A stretch of 64,000 bases of DNA from Pedobacter sp. BMA (GCF_001027745.1 NZ_LECU01000003.1:1-64000); one strand, 5' to 3'; positions 39,399 through 47,925 are shown, counted from the stretch's first letter. The notes: a model not told the origin generated them from the letters alone. Numbers and translations are program-made.

Positions 39399-39851
39399 AT
39401 GGAATACTACGAACTAATAAAACTACAAAGGTTGAATCCCTATGTAGATAGAAATCAAAAAATTACACTTACTAAACTACAAAAAAATATTTACTACTCA
39501 TTTGTAGTTATTTCGTTTATCTTATATATGGGGAGATTAGCATATGCCCCAGAAACTATTACAATTGAAGAAGCAATTTTCTTTTTGATTGTTGGATTTA
39601 TCCTGATTGTTGGGAGTGTAACATGGATGTTCTCCAGAAACAACAAAAAATCTCAACAATGGATAATTGAAAACGGACTAACTCAAGACAAGCTTGATGC
39701 AGCCGAGCGATTAATGTCAAATCAGAATGAACTCTTAGATATGAGATACAAAATTGAATATGAATTATTGGAAGAGGAAAAAAAGGAAAAGTATGATACG
39801 TTGAAAAACCAGATGAGAATTGAAAGAAATTCAAGAACAAATGCTTTTTAA
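39399..39851 (+). CDS. Membrane protein of unknown function
   Basis: A 150-residue protein with two hydrophobic helices, near residues 29-46 (IYYSFVVISFILYMGRLA) and 55-75 (EAIFFLIVGFILIVGSVTWMF), then a charged C-terminal coiled-coil rich in Glu, Lys and Gln. It starts 34 bp after the DUF262-HNH gene on the same strand and is likely co-transcribed. A membrane partner of the nuclease is possible but only by position. Confidence 0.6.
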   Translation: MEYYELIKLQRLNPYVDRNQKITLTKLQKNIYYSFVVISFILYMGRLAYAPETITIEEAIFFLIVGFILIVGSVTWMFSRNNKKSQQWIIENGLTQDKLDAAERLMSNQNELLDMRYKIEYELLEEEKKEKYDTLKNQMRIERNSRTNAF

Positions 39852-39911
39852 TCTTAAAACGAAGGAATTTAGATGAATGGTTTAATTCTATAACCTAAAA
39901 GTTTGTGTCAA

Positions 39912-40640
39912 CTAATCATTGTTCCAAGTTAATTCCGAATTACCCTCATACGCATCACGATACATATCTTCGTAGTCTTGTTCGGTTAAACTATAAGAAT
40001 TATTATGATCGTCATCATCATAATAAAAGTTTAGTGAGGCTTTTTTTGCTGCCTCTTTAGCTGATTTATCAACATAGTAAGTTGGTATCTCCCCCTTGCC
40101 CAAAGCAAAAAGGGAAGTGTTTTCTATAATAATATCTCTCTTTAAAAAAGGATGGAAATGGTAAATTTCTTCTGCGGGAAAAAGCTTATTCATAACCGTT
40201 GAAAACCCACCCCTGTTTGATAGAAATCTTCCGTTTCCACGATGAATATAGTTATAGGTTGTTGGAAAAAGCAGACAAAGATTTCCATGGGTTGATGCGA
40301 TTTGTTTGCATAAAGCAAGCAAATTTGAATATTCTAATTCCCTACGATCAACCTTTTCCTCCTGCAGTTCAAGTTTCGTCATCGCCTCATTAAAAGCAAC
40401 CATCAAGTCTCCAAGGTTGTAGCAAGTAATTAAGTTATCTTTAAGAATTTTAGGCGTGTTTATGGGATGTGAAAAACTTGATGCTTCACTATACTTTGGA
40501 TAGGTGCTTATCGACCTAAGATCGACCACGACTTTAATATCTTTTGGCAAAAATAGCCATTCAAGTTGTTTTTCTATTGAAAAAATTTTGTTCTCGTTCT
40601 GTTTATATTTATATCCAGAGGTGTAAATTTTATATTTCAT
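39912..40640 (-). CDS. DUF488-like protein
   Basis: A 242-residue protein. It begins KYKIYTSGYKYKQNENKIFS and has KVVVDLRSISTYPKYSEAS near 35-53, comparable with the DUF488 pattern of a Thr/Ser-Gly start and a D-x-R motif; LCLLFPTTYNYIHRGNGRF near 121-139 would be the second conserved region where DUF488 has Cys-His-Arg, here altered. The C-terminal 40 residues are acidic. DUF488 function is unclear. It is the last gene of a minus-strand series that begins with the PRTase gene. Confidence 0.5.
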   Translation of the reverse strand: MKYKIYTSGYKYKQNENKIFSIEKQLEWLFLPKDIKVVVDLRSISTYPKYSEASSFSHPINTPKILKDNLITCYNLGDLMVAFNEAMTKLELQEEKVDRRELEYSNLLALCKQIASTHGNLCLLFPTTYNYIHRGNGRFLSNRGGFSTVMNKLFPAEEIYHFHPFLKRDIIIENTSLFALGKGEIPTYYVDKSAKEAAKKASLNFYYDDDDHNNSYSLTEQDYEDMYRDAYEGNSELTWNND

Positions 40641-40664
40641 GTGAAAGGTTACTGATGATTTATT

Positions 40665-40934
40665 TTATTTATTCCAAGCTGGATTGCCGTAAGAATCTGT
40701 AAAAGCATTTGCAATATTATCTGCATCACCTTGCCTTGACTCAGACACTAACGAGTCATAAGTTGCGTGCAACAGCCTGTATACACCTCTACCTCCAATA
40801 ACATAGGTATGATTCGAGTTTGTGCGATGACCATTGTTATTCAAATCTAAGGCAAGGTCTCCTCCACTCATTTTACGTTTTTTGGCGATCAAATTATTTG
40901 CCAAATTAGTTATATACTCTTTTTTTGCATTCAT
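40665..40934 (-). CDS. Small protein of unknown function
   Basis: An 89-residue protein of no known family. The N-terminus is helical and basic (NAKKEYITNLANNLIAKKRK), the middle GGDLALDLNNNGHRTNSNHT and GGRGVYRLLHATYDSLVSES suggests a small DNA-binding or toxin-associated fold, but this is not supported by a specific motif. It lies 24 bp upstream of the DUF488-like gene. Confidence 0.55.
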   Translation of the reverse strand: MNAKKEYITNLANNLIAKKRKMSGGDLALDLNNNGHRTNSNHTYVIGGRGVYRLLHATYDSLVSESRQGDADNIANAFTDSYGNPAWNK

Positions 40935-40985
40935 AATATTATTTTTATGTGCTTTGCATGAATAACTCGTACCAATCTGGAGAAA

Positions 40986-41273
40986 TTAACAATTTGTTGT
41001 ATTACTATCTTTCAACAATATGACAATTGGATTATCGGCAGCTGATGATTTGCAATACAAAGCAACATCAAGGTCTTTGTGGGTAAGAAATCTTGAGATG
41101 GCTCGATCGTAGTCTTTGTACTTACTGTAATCAATTAAGTACATTTCCATAAGTGCAGGTGCAGGTACTGCAATGACATCAAGGACTCGATAAATCAAAC
41201 CATTGTATTCTATATTAGAACCTTTTAAATTATTATGTTCAATGATCAACGTTCTACATTCTGTTATGTTCAT
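40986..41273 (-). CDS. Small protein of unknown function
   Basis: A 95-residue protein (MNITECRTLIIEHNNLKGSN start, then YNGLIYRVLDVIAVPAPALM). The strand-rich start suggests a small beta-barrel. No family recognised. A TATCTTTG box on the minus strand at 41443-41450 could be the promoter of this gene and the two downstream; the leader would be about 165 bases. Confidence 0.55.
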   Translation of the reverse strand: MNITECRTLIIEHNNLKGSNIEYNGLIYRVLDVIAVPAPALMEMYLIDYSKYKDYDRAISRFLTHKDLDVALYCKSSAADNPIVILLKDSNTTNC

Positions 41274-41512
41274 TTATGTTAAATTAAAAGTTATAAATTA
41301 TGTCGGAGCTTAACCTTGCATCTTGCATTGCACCTTATCTCAAGGTTTCTATTTCTATTTGAAAACTTTCTGTTATTGAGAATAAAAAACTAACCATTCA
41401 GAGTATATAAACACATTCGTAAGAGTTAATATCGTCTCCAAACAAAGATAGAGAATTTAGCTGAATCAGGTATTACTTCCCACCGAATGTTAAGGTGCAG
41501 ATCTAAACCCTT

Positions 41513-42037
41513 TTACTCACAAATTCCATGGAATGTTTTAATCAGGTCAAACATAACGGAAGGACTATTTGCAACATATGTGGGACTGGCTGACAATAGA
41601 TTGCTGGTATCCCTACTACCCCAGCTGCAAGCAATTGACGTAACATTTGCTTTATTTGAAGAAACGATATCATGAGCACTATCCCCTGCGGAAATCAATG
41701 ACTGTGTATCTAATTTAAAATCTCTTATTAATTTTAAAAATGGCTCTGGGTGGGGTTTAATCAATGGTCTTACATCATGATAGCAAACTGTGCCAGAAAT
41801 TTCCCATTTACAGCGCTCGATAACTTTTGAACAATAAGTTGATGGTGACATAGTAATAATAAAAACGTCAACACTATTTTGGTTCAACAGATGAATAAAT
41901 TCATCTATACCAGCATAACTGTTCAATTTCTTTACTCCCTCATAAGCAAATTGCCATGAGCCAGCACGTCTTAAATGTTCAATACTACTCGTATCTATCA
42001 AAGTTTGGTCGAGATCAAAAATCACAGCCTTTTTCAT
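41513..42037 (-). CDS. HAD-family phosphatase
   Basis: A 174-residue HAD hydrolase: nucleophile motif VIFDLDQTLID (5-15), motif II Thr in FIITMSPSTY, the Lys in PLIKPHPEPF and motif IV SAGDSAHDIVSS. The small cap between motifs I and II suggests a small phosphorylated substrate, perhaps a nucleotide. It overlaps the DprA-like gene by 4 bp (ATGA) and so belongs to its operon. Confidence 0.82.
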   Translation of the reverse strand: MKKAVIFDLDQTLIDTSSIEHLRRAGSWQFAYEGVKKLNSYAGIDEFIHLLNQNSVDVFIITMSPSTYCSKVIERCKWEISGTVCYHDVRPLIKPHPEPFLKLIRDFKLDTQSLISAGDSAHDIVSSNKANVTSIACSWGSRDTSNLLSASPTYVANSPSVMFDLIKTFHGICE

Positions 42038-43347
42038 AATAATGTAGGTTGTTCTTTATCTTCAACCTTCTTTTCTTTTTTTGTGCTCGGGGATTTGAGT
42101 AATTTCGGTAACACCTTATTAAATTCACTTAATGTTTCCTCTAAAAGAATCAATTTTCTTTTAACAGTTTCGAGCTCTTCACTCACTTTTCTAAATTCAC
42201 TTAGAGTAACAAATTTATCTGGAACAATTTCATTTACTGGAATCGCAAGCTCACTACCTTTAGCTTTAGCTGGCAACATCTCATCATTCTTAACTGAAGC
42301 TTGCACCTCCGTCTCATCTGCAGTGAAATCATTCGAAACGTTACTTAATTGATCTAAAACATCGATATTAGCTTCAATCTTAGACCTCTCCTCAAGAACA
42401 GCAGAGAAGTTTTTTCCTTCATCAGATTTTGTTATTATCACATTCGGATTTAAAAGTTTAAGATAGGAATAAATCTGATTTTGATTTGATAATGGAATTG
42501 CACCATTGTTAACCAAGTACTGTGTTCCCTTTGTTTTTGGATGATCCCGCAGATTTTCGGGGTGTCCAGATAAACAAGCAATAGGAATGTTTATGTTTTT
42601 AGCAAATCCAACTGTATGCATTGTTCCACCTTTGATATCTGTTTCGAGAACTATCAACCCGTCACTTAATCCACTTTGCAGTCTATCTCTTTGAACAAAT
42701 GATTGCCTGAACGCTTTCGCTCCAGGTTCATATTCGGAAAGTAAAGCACCATCTGCCTCAAGAATACGTTCAGCGAGAGCAGTATTTTCTTTTGGGTAGA
42801 TTATATCAACCCCATTTGCAAGAACACACACTGTTTGCCCACCTACATCAAGAGCACCAAGGTGACCTGCAGAATCACAACCGATTGCTAAGCCACTTAC
42901 AATAGAAAAACCATGGTCAGCAAAAATACTTGCCATCCGCCTACCAGCTTTGATACCAAATATACTTGGCTCACGTGTCCCGATGACTGCAACTGAACTT
43001 TCAGCATTAATAGCAGCGAGCGAACCCTTATAGTAAATAATGGATGGATAGTCGTTTAATCGCTTAAGTCTAATGGGATAATTTATGTCATTACAGCTCA
43101 AAATTTTAATACTTTTTCTCTCAGCAGTACTCATGATCATTTCGGAATTCGAAAAGGCATTTTCAAGATCACTTATATTCGGAATAGGTAGTTTCGAATT
43201 GTAAGATTTCAGCTCATTGATAGCATCCAATAACTCTCTAAGATTGGAAATTTTATATTTTATATTTGCATTTATATATTTCACTGAAACTTGACCAAAC
43301 TTTGGCGTTTTCAAAAGCGTTATGATGTGTTCTGTTGATAATGACAT
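42034..43347 (-). CDS. DprA/Smf-like protein with C-terminal coiled-coil
   Basis: A 437-residue protein. The Rossmann core of DprA is at about 119-280: VAVIGTREPSIFGIKAGRRM, then IVSGLAIGCDSAGHLGAL, ANGVDIIYP and LETDIKGGTMHTVGFAK. These are the DprA nucleotide-like and ssDNA-binding motifs. The C-terminal third is not the usual winged helix but a charged region with a coiled-coil (FRKVSEELETVKRKLILLEE). Position in an island operon with a PRTase and HAD enzyme argues against a competence role and for a conflict or nucleotide-metabolite system (inference). Confidence 0.82.
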   Translation of the reverse strand: MSLSTEHIITLLKTPKFGQVSVKYINANIKYKISNLRELLDAINELKSYNSKLPIPNISDLENAFSNSEMIMSTAERKSIKILSCNDINYPIRLKRLNDYPSIIYYKGSLAAINAESSVAVIGTREPSIFGIKAGRRMASIFADHGFSIVSGLAIGCDSAGHLGALDVGGQTVCVLANGVDIIYPKENTALAERILEADGALLSEYEPGAKAFRQSFVQRDRLQSGLSDGLIVLETDIKGGTMHTVGFAKNINIPIACLSGHPENLRDHPKTKGTQYLVNNGAIPLSNQNQIYSYLKLLNPNVIITKSDEGKNFSAVLEERSKIEANIDVLDQLSNVSNDFTADETEVQASVKNDEMLPAKAKGSELAIPVNEIVPDKFVTLSEFRKVSEELETVKRKLILLEETLSEFNKVLPKLLKSPSTKKEKKVEDKEQPTLL

Positions 43348-43350
43348 CTA

Positions 43351-44874
43351 TTATGTGGTTTGTGCTAAGGCGAAACAATAAACTTTGCTCGCACCAGCGT
43401 CTATTAATAATTTTTTACATGCAAGCAAAGAGCTACCAGTCGTGGTAACATCATCCAGTAATAATACCTGCTTTCCGCTCAAAAGTTCAGAATTAGTGAC
43501 TCGTAATGAATCTAAATGAACTTGCACACTACGTCTACCCCCGTGTGCCGCTTTGGCAATCGAAGTATGCCGAACTATGCAATTCGTAAAATCTATACCT
43601 TTATTTGCTGCAGCTAATTTAGCACAAAGCTTCCGAATACCTGTTGATAATTTATCTTTATCGCTGGAAGGAACATAACATATGCACTTCTCAGTATCAG
43701 ATAGTATTGTATTCAACTTGCCGAAAAAATATTTCATTGCTTCTTCTTCACTTTCTTTAAGACGCAAGATCCTCTGGCTAAATTCGTCAAAATTTGGATT
43801 TTTAACTTCCCTGAAAACTTCCCAATACCTATGATATTCTCCCAGATAAGATATTCTGGAATCATCGTCATAATCCCCAATTTTAAAAATCTTTTCTAAA
43901 GACTTCGGAGGAACAATAGGTATTTTTTTCGCTTCCGTTTCTAAAGTACCGTTACCAACAACAACTTGTCTTCCAATAAACTTGAATTTTTTATAACTTT
44001 TGTTTGTCATGTATCCAGACAAGAGGTCACCTATGAATTCTGCTTTATAGGTTGCAAATTCGTTGTCAGTTACAATAAAGACTCTATCATTCATGATCTT
44101 CCAAATAACTCCACTCATTTCTTTGCCAGATTTCACAGATACCAATCGGACTTTCCCGTTAGGCAGAAAACTTGCAGAGCGTTGTATTACAAAAGCTTGT
44201 TTAACATACTCTTGACTTAATGTAATATCCCAATTCGTATTGACCAAATTTTGAATTGTTGGTATCTTCTCCACTCTGGAAGATTTATTTAGGATAGTGA
44301 ATTCAAAATCCCATGATAAACCGTGTATGTTCTTCGCAGTACCTTTAATTGAGTTTCCATTGAACTCTCCAATGTAGTGAATGTGAGCATCATTGAAGAA
44401 AATATGCAACTTTTCGTCAATTATTTGCCATTTGCTGCTAATTTTTTTACGATTATCAGTTCTAAATTCTCCATTGGAGACAAAAACGGCTACATCGGTT
44501 CTTAGATTGGGATCATTTTCTATAAAATTCCACTTATTTATGAATAAGTCAATCATTAAATTGCTTGGTTCGGAGATATGGTGTTCCGAATCGAGGAATT
44601 TTACCATCTTGAAACTCCAACTCTCATTGAGTTGATTTTTTGCCTGTCCACTTATGACATTTTCAAAAAGCTGCGTGCCAGTGTAGGAAGAATATCCATT
44701 ATAAAAACTTAGTATGAGCCTATCATTTTGAGACCGCCAATAATGTTTATGAGGAATGTCGGAGAGAGTAGAATATGATAATACTTCCCCAAATCTGGTG
44801 AAATGCAAATAGCAATCATCCAGACCTATGTTTTTTTGTGGAATCAGTTTCCACCAAGAATTAATACTAATCAT
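43351..44874 (-). CDS. PRTase with three N-terminal beta-repeat domains
   Basis: A 507-residue protein. The C-terminal 190 residues are a ComF-type phosphoribosyltransferase with the PRPP loop VLLLDDVTTTGSSL (470-483). The first 300 residues contain three similar units of about 85-100 residues, each with a Trp near the start, a Trp about 34-43 residues later, a Y-x-G strand and an aromatic end: W8/W46/W86, W115/W149/W188, W215/W258/F297. They look like small beta-barrels, maybe ligand sensors. First gene of the PRTase-DprA-HAD operon, 3 bp before the DprA gene. Confidence 0.75.
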   Translation of the reverse strand: MISINSWWKLIPQKNIGLDDCYLHFTRFGEVLSYSTLSDIPHKHYWRSQNDRLILSFYNGYSSYTGTQLFENVISGQAKNQLNESWSFKMVKFLDSEHHISEPSNLMIDLFINKWNFIENDPNLRTDVAVFVSNGEFRTDNRKKISSKWQIIDEKLHIFFNDAHIHYIGEFNGNSIKGTAKNIHGLSWDFEFTILNKSSRVEKIPTIQNLVNTNWDITLSQEYVKQAFVIQRSASFLPNGKVRLVSVKSGKEMSGVIWKIMNDRVFIVTDNEFATYKAEFIGDLLSGYMTNKSYKKFKFIGRQVVVGNGTLETEAKKIPIVPPKSLEKIFKIGDYDDDSRISYLGEYHRYWEVFREVKNPNFDEFSQRILRLKESEEEAMKYFFGKLNTILSDTEKCICYVPSSDKDKLSTGIRKLCAKLAAANKGIDFTNCIVRHTSIAKAAHGGRRSVQVHLDSLRVTNSELLSGKQVLLLDDVTTTGSSLLACKKLLIDAGASKVYCFALAQTT

Positions 44875-45024
44875 GAGAGCGTTATTTATGGCGTAATATA
44901 CAAATAGATTTTTATTTGTGTAACATATTAAACCATGACCTAATTAGCAACAGGATTGATGATGAAAACTTGCATATAAGCAGAAAATGTTGTATTTTTA
45001 GTCTATAATTAAAAACACAACAGA

Positions 45025-45648
45025 ATGAGAGTAAAATACAACCGTGTAAGTACTGCAAAACAAAATGGTCAGCGTTTTGAGATCGACAAAGAACAGTATG
45101 ATTTGACGTTACTTGATAATGTTTCAGGTAGCATGGCGTTTAAAGATCGCCCCAAAGGAAAAATCTTAACTGATTTGATAGAGGCTGGCAAAGTAACTGA
45201 AGTCATTCTGGAGGATTTTTCAAGGATTGGGCGTAATACAGGTGACGTAATTTCCAATATGGAATGGCTTGAGGAAAAAGGAATTAACATTACAGTCAGA
45301 AACCTGGGACTGCAAAGCAGACCAAATGGAGAAAGAAACCCAATTTGGAAGATGATAACATCAGTAATGTCATCGATGTATGAGATGGAGTTACAGAATA
45401 TCAAAGAAAGAACTTCTGCAGGAAGAGCAATGTACATACAAAAAGGAGGGTTCATTGGAAGACCTGTAGGAACAACAGAATCACAAGCTGATTTTCTGAA
45501 TAAAGAATCGTCTGTTCAAATTTTAAAGCAGCTTAAAAAGGGTAAAACCGTGCGTGACATCAGTAAGATTTTAAGCTTGAGTACAAGTACGATTATGAAA
45601 GTAAAACGAGTTGACAAAGAATTAAATGAGAAAAAAGCAAGAAAATAA
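45025..45648 (+). CDS. Serine recombinase (resolvase/invertase)
   Basis: A 207-residue protein with the resolvase N-terminal catalytic domain: YNRVSTAKQNGQRFE with nucleophile Ser9, LEDFSRIGRNTGDV and the helix E conserved MYEMELQNIKERTSAGRA. A C-terminal HTH is formed by GKTVRDISKILSLSTSTIMK. It may invert or resolve part of the island. The promoter looks good: TTG, 20 bases, TATTTTTA about 25 bases before the start. Confidence 0.88.
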   Translation: MRVKYNRVSTAKQNGQRFEIDKEQYDLTLLDNVSGSMAFKDRPKGKILTDLIEAGKVTEVILEDFSRIGRNTGDVISNMEWLEEKGINITVRNLGLQSRPNGERNPIWKMITSVMSSMYEMELQNIKERTSAGRAMYIQKGGFIGRPVGTTESQADFLNKESSVQILKQLKKGKTVRDISKILSLSTSTIMKVKRVDKELNEKKARK

Positions 45649-46055
45649 CCTGGTTATAACTCCCTTATTCGGCTCGGAAACCTGGACATAACCCATCTCT
45701 TATTAATCGCATATCGCTTTCTGAAATTATTTTTTTTAGGATTTTCATATCAATTTGCCCAAAAAGGTGTTAAATGAGCTTCACATTATCTAAATAGTGG
45801 ATACATCTTCAATGCAAGCATAAAATTTGATTTTAGAATTTTGAGCGAAACCACCCCCACACCTCTTATTCCCATATACGATACACCACCCCCCACGATT
45901 GGTACTCCCTAATACACGCCAGGTACCCCCCATAACGAAACCCCTGTCCGACCAGGCTCAAAACAGCCCCAGGTAAATTCGCTCCAGAACTTTTGAAATA
46001 TGAATTTTTGTAAAATTTTTCGGACCAAAGTTTCACTAAAAAAATTAGGTAGCTA
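45649..46055. other. Non-coding stretch with C-rich tracts
   Basis: 407 bp without a supported gene. The part 45849-45985 is unusually rich in C on the plus strand, with several runs of four to six C, in otherwise AT-rich sequence. A 74-codon open frame on the minus strand here is probably a consequence of this composition. Confidence 0.45.
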
Positions 46056-46391
46056 TTAAAATAAATTACCCGATACGTAATAGCTCGCACTATATCTTAA
46101 ATCGAGATTAAGTTCTTTAAAGCTCGTAAATGCTGCGGTAAACCACTTTTTATCTTTAGGATAAGAATTGAATTGCTCGTAAGTTTTAACGTCAAAATAC
46201 TCGTCATTTAATGTTGCTTCTATCCCATAAATCCCAAGTGACTTCGCTTGCACCCGCTGAAGAACAATTGAGAAATCTGCTTCTCCAAACGACACCATCG
46301 ATGAGTTCTCGATATCTGGAGTTTTTTTGAGCCCATAAAAAATGTGATTATTCAAGTAAACATGCTTCAACTTTAACTGTGCTTCGGTCAT
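46056..46391 (-). CDS. Small protein of unknown function
   Basis: A 111-residue soluble protein (MTEAQLKLKHVYLNNHIFYG start; KKWFTAAFTSFKELNLDLRY near the end), strand-rich, no family recognised. Last gene of a series of small minus-strand genes (47883 down to 46056), 29 bp after the preceding one. Confidence 0.55.
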   Translation of the reverse strand: MTEAQLKLKHVYLNNHIFYGLKKTPDIENSSMVSFGEADFSIVLQRVQAKSLGIYGIEATLNDEYFDVKTYEQFNSYPKDKKWFTAAFTSFKELNLDLRYSASYYVSGNLF

Positions 46392-46420
46392 TGTTTAATT
46401 TATGAGTGGTGGAACAATTA

Positions 46421-46660
46421 TTAAACTTTCATGGAGATATTCCTCAACCCAAGGTAGTACCCCAGCAGATAAGTATTGCATTTCTCAGAAGACACGTTAG
46501 TTAAGATGTTCTCAGTTATATCGCGTTGCGAATTGAGTTGCTGCAAACGGTAACTATCTCCATCCCTTACAACAGACCACACAAAAGGTTTTTCCAATTG
46601 GTTCAGAATTCCATTCAGTTTGTGGCAAAGCATATTTAGCTGTCCATGACTTATTTCCAT
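46421..46660 (-). CDS. Small protein with C-terminal YLLGY motif
   Basis: A 79-residue protein. An N-terminal helix (GQLNMLCHKLNGILNQLEKP), a WSVVRDGDSYRLQ strand pair and a C-terminal CNTYLLGYYLGLRNISMKV. The same order (helix, W-x-x-R-x-DG strand, YLLGY helix) is seen in the next upstream gene, so the two seem to be paralogues. Function unknown. 12 bp from its neighbour. Confidence 0.55.
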   Translation of the reverse strand: MEISHGQLNMLCHKLNGILNQLEKPFVWSVVRDGDSYRLQQLNSQRDITENILTNVSSEKCNTYLLGYYLGLRNISMKV

Positions 46661-46672
46661 CGATTTGTTTTA

Positions 46673-47014
46673 TTAAAATATCCCAAGAAACTTTTTTCTT
46701 CTTTGCGACTCTGCAGGAGAATTATCAAATGTAACTGGTAACCCATCAATTTTAAGGTTAATTAAGGCAGTTGCATAGCCTAACAAATAAGCGTAAGCCT
46801 CGTCAACCTCGTAATCGAATATCATTTCTATATCCTGACCTGTATTGATATTTTTAGACCAAATAGAAGTAAATCGTCCATCAGGTCTGCATCTAAGAAT
46901 CCACTCACTTCCAAGCTCCAAAAGTTTTTTGTTTACATCCTCCTTCAAATCGTGAAGGTTTATGTGAGTGTACTTGCTATATGGTGGCGGTGTCGAAAAT
47001 GGCTTGTAGTGCAT
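46673..47014 (-). CDS. Small protein with C-terminal YLLGY motif
   Basis: A 113-residue protein: helix DLKEDVNKKLLELGSEWILR, strand RPDGRFTSIW and helix DEAYAYLLGYATALINLKI. It shares this build with the downstream 79-residue protein. Start overlaps the previous stop by one base (TAATG), indicating coupling. Confidence 0.6.
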   Translation of the reverse strand: MHYKPFSTPPPYSKYTHINLHDLKEDVNKKLLELGSEWILRCRPDGRFTSIWSKNINTGQDIEMIFDYEVDEAYAYLLGYATALINLKIDGLPVTFDNSPAESQRRKKFLGIF

Positions 47015-47208
47015 TACCTGAAACCTTTTAACGCTTCGTCCGCTAACATATAAGCATCCGATGCCTGTAACTCCAAGTCTAAACCGAAAAGTCCACCATT
47101 ATGCCTTTCTTCAGCTGGTAACCTACTTATAAAGATTTGCACTGCCAAGTATTGTCTAACAGTTAACTCATTCAATTTCTCTTCTCCTGTAATTGGTAAT
47201 CTTCTCAT
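47014..47208 (-). CDS. Small protein of unknown function
   Basis: 64 residues from the ATG at 47206-47208, beginning MRRLPITGEEKLNELTVRQY. I chose this start because it gives an ATGA overlap with the upstream membrane-protein gene; a longer frame to 47385 would run inside that gene. The end DAYMLADEALKGFR is helical. No family recognised. Confidence 0.6.
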   Translation of the reverse strand: MRRLPITGEEKLNELTVRQYLAVQIFISRLPAEERHNGGLFGLDLELQASDAYMLADEALKGFR

Positions 47209-47651
47209 ATAATACTTAAATATTGTAAAATTGGTTTCATTAACGTTACTATCACATAACCTAAAGGAATAATTATGAAGACGATATAAAGCAACATAAT
47301 CCAAAGGGTAAAAATTATATTGCCCCACTTGGTTGAAAATATACACAACCCAAGTATTACTGGAACTCCAATACCCACCCACCACTTACCTGCTTCGCCA
47401 AATATGTGATCCTTTCCGAAGGCACATACAACTAATGCTAAAAGCAGAAACAATCCCAGAAACATTGCAATAGGCAAGACGAGTTCTACCATAAGAAAAC
47501 CTCGAACAGATTCGAAAAAATTAGATATCGGATTAGATGAATGCTTCGTACTGAAAATGTCTACGATAAAATCAGATCCCGACCCTAAAGTCGTTTTTTT
47601 ATTTGCTACAGGTTGTGATTGCGTTAGGTGTGAAGGAACAAACTTTTTCAT
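47205..47651 (-). CDS. Multi-pass membrane protein of unknown function
   Basis: A 148-residue protein with about four hydrophobic helices between residues 53 and 145 (MVELVLPIAMFLGLFLLLAL, then WWVGIGVPVILGLCIF, IIFTLWIMLLYIVFIIIPLG). The first 50 residues are polar. No family recognised. It is second in the XRE-linked operon. Confidence 0.6.
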   Translation of the reverse strand: MKKFVPSHLTQSQPVANKKTTLGSGSDFIVDIFSTKHSSNPISNFFESVRGFLMVELVLPIAMFLGLFLLLALVVCAFGKDHIFGEAGKWWVGIGVPVILGLCIFSTKWGNIIFTLWIMLLYIVFIIIPLGYVIVTLMKPILQYLSII

Positions 47652-47655
47652 ACAT

Positions 47656-47883
47656 CTACATAAAATTAATCACCTTGATTGGAATAAGACATTTCAAGCA
47701 ACCGATACGGTTCAGTATTATCGTCAAAGTCGCACTCAAGAATAGTTTATAATCTTGAACCTTCGATTGGTAAAGTGTATCTGCAGTTGGCGATGAATCA
47801 CTTCCTTTATTATCGATATCATGTTGTTGACATAAATAGCAACAAGATAGCAGAAGTACGATTAAGGGCAATTTAGATTTCAT
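47656..47883 (-). CDS. Small putative lipoprotein
   Basis: 75 residues from the ATG at 47881-47883. The start gives MKSKLPLIVLLLSCCYLCQQ, a lipoprotein-like signal with Cys at 14-15. The C-terminal half is again hydrophobic, which is odd and may point to a frame disturbance. It starts 18 bases after a TATTTTTG promoter box and is the first gene behind the palindrome at 47906-47925. The coding call is moderate. Confidence 0.4.
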   Translation of the reverse strand: MKSKLPLIVLLLSCCYLCQQHDIDNKGSDSSPTADTLYQSKVQDYKLFLSATLTIILNRIGCLKCLIPIKVINFM

Positions 47884-47900
47884 ATGAGAGAAGTAAAGTA

Positions 47901-47925
47901 CAAAAATAGGGATTTTAATCCCTAT
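47901..47925 (-). promoter_or_regulatory. Promoter and 20-bp palindromic operator between XRE gene and small-gene operon
   Basis: Minus-strand TATTTTTG at 47901-47908 is an exact -7 box. Overlapping it upstream is ATAGGGATT-TT-AATCCCTAT (47906-47925), a perfect palindrome with 9-bp arms. It lies between divergent genes, 33 bases before the XRE start, as expected of an autoregulating repressor site. Confidence 0.6.

Noticed and set aside
45866..46090. 74-codon frame on the minus strand
   Set aside because: It overlaps the end of the neighbouring gene and follows from G-rich composition; no domain or start signal.
47209..47385. 59-residue N-terminal extension of the 64-residue protein
   Set aside because: It runs through the end of the membrane-protein gene; the ATG at 47208 forms a clean ATGA overlap.
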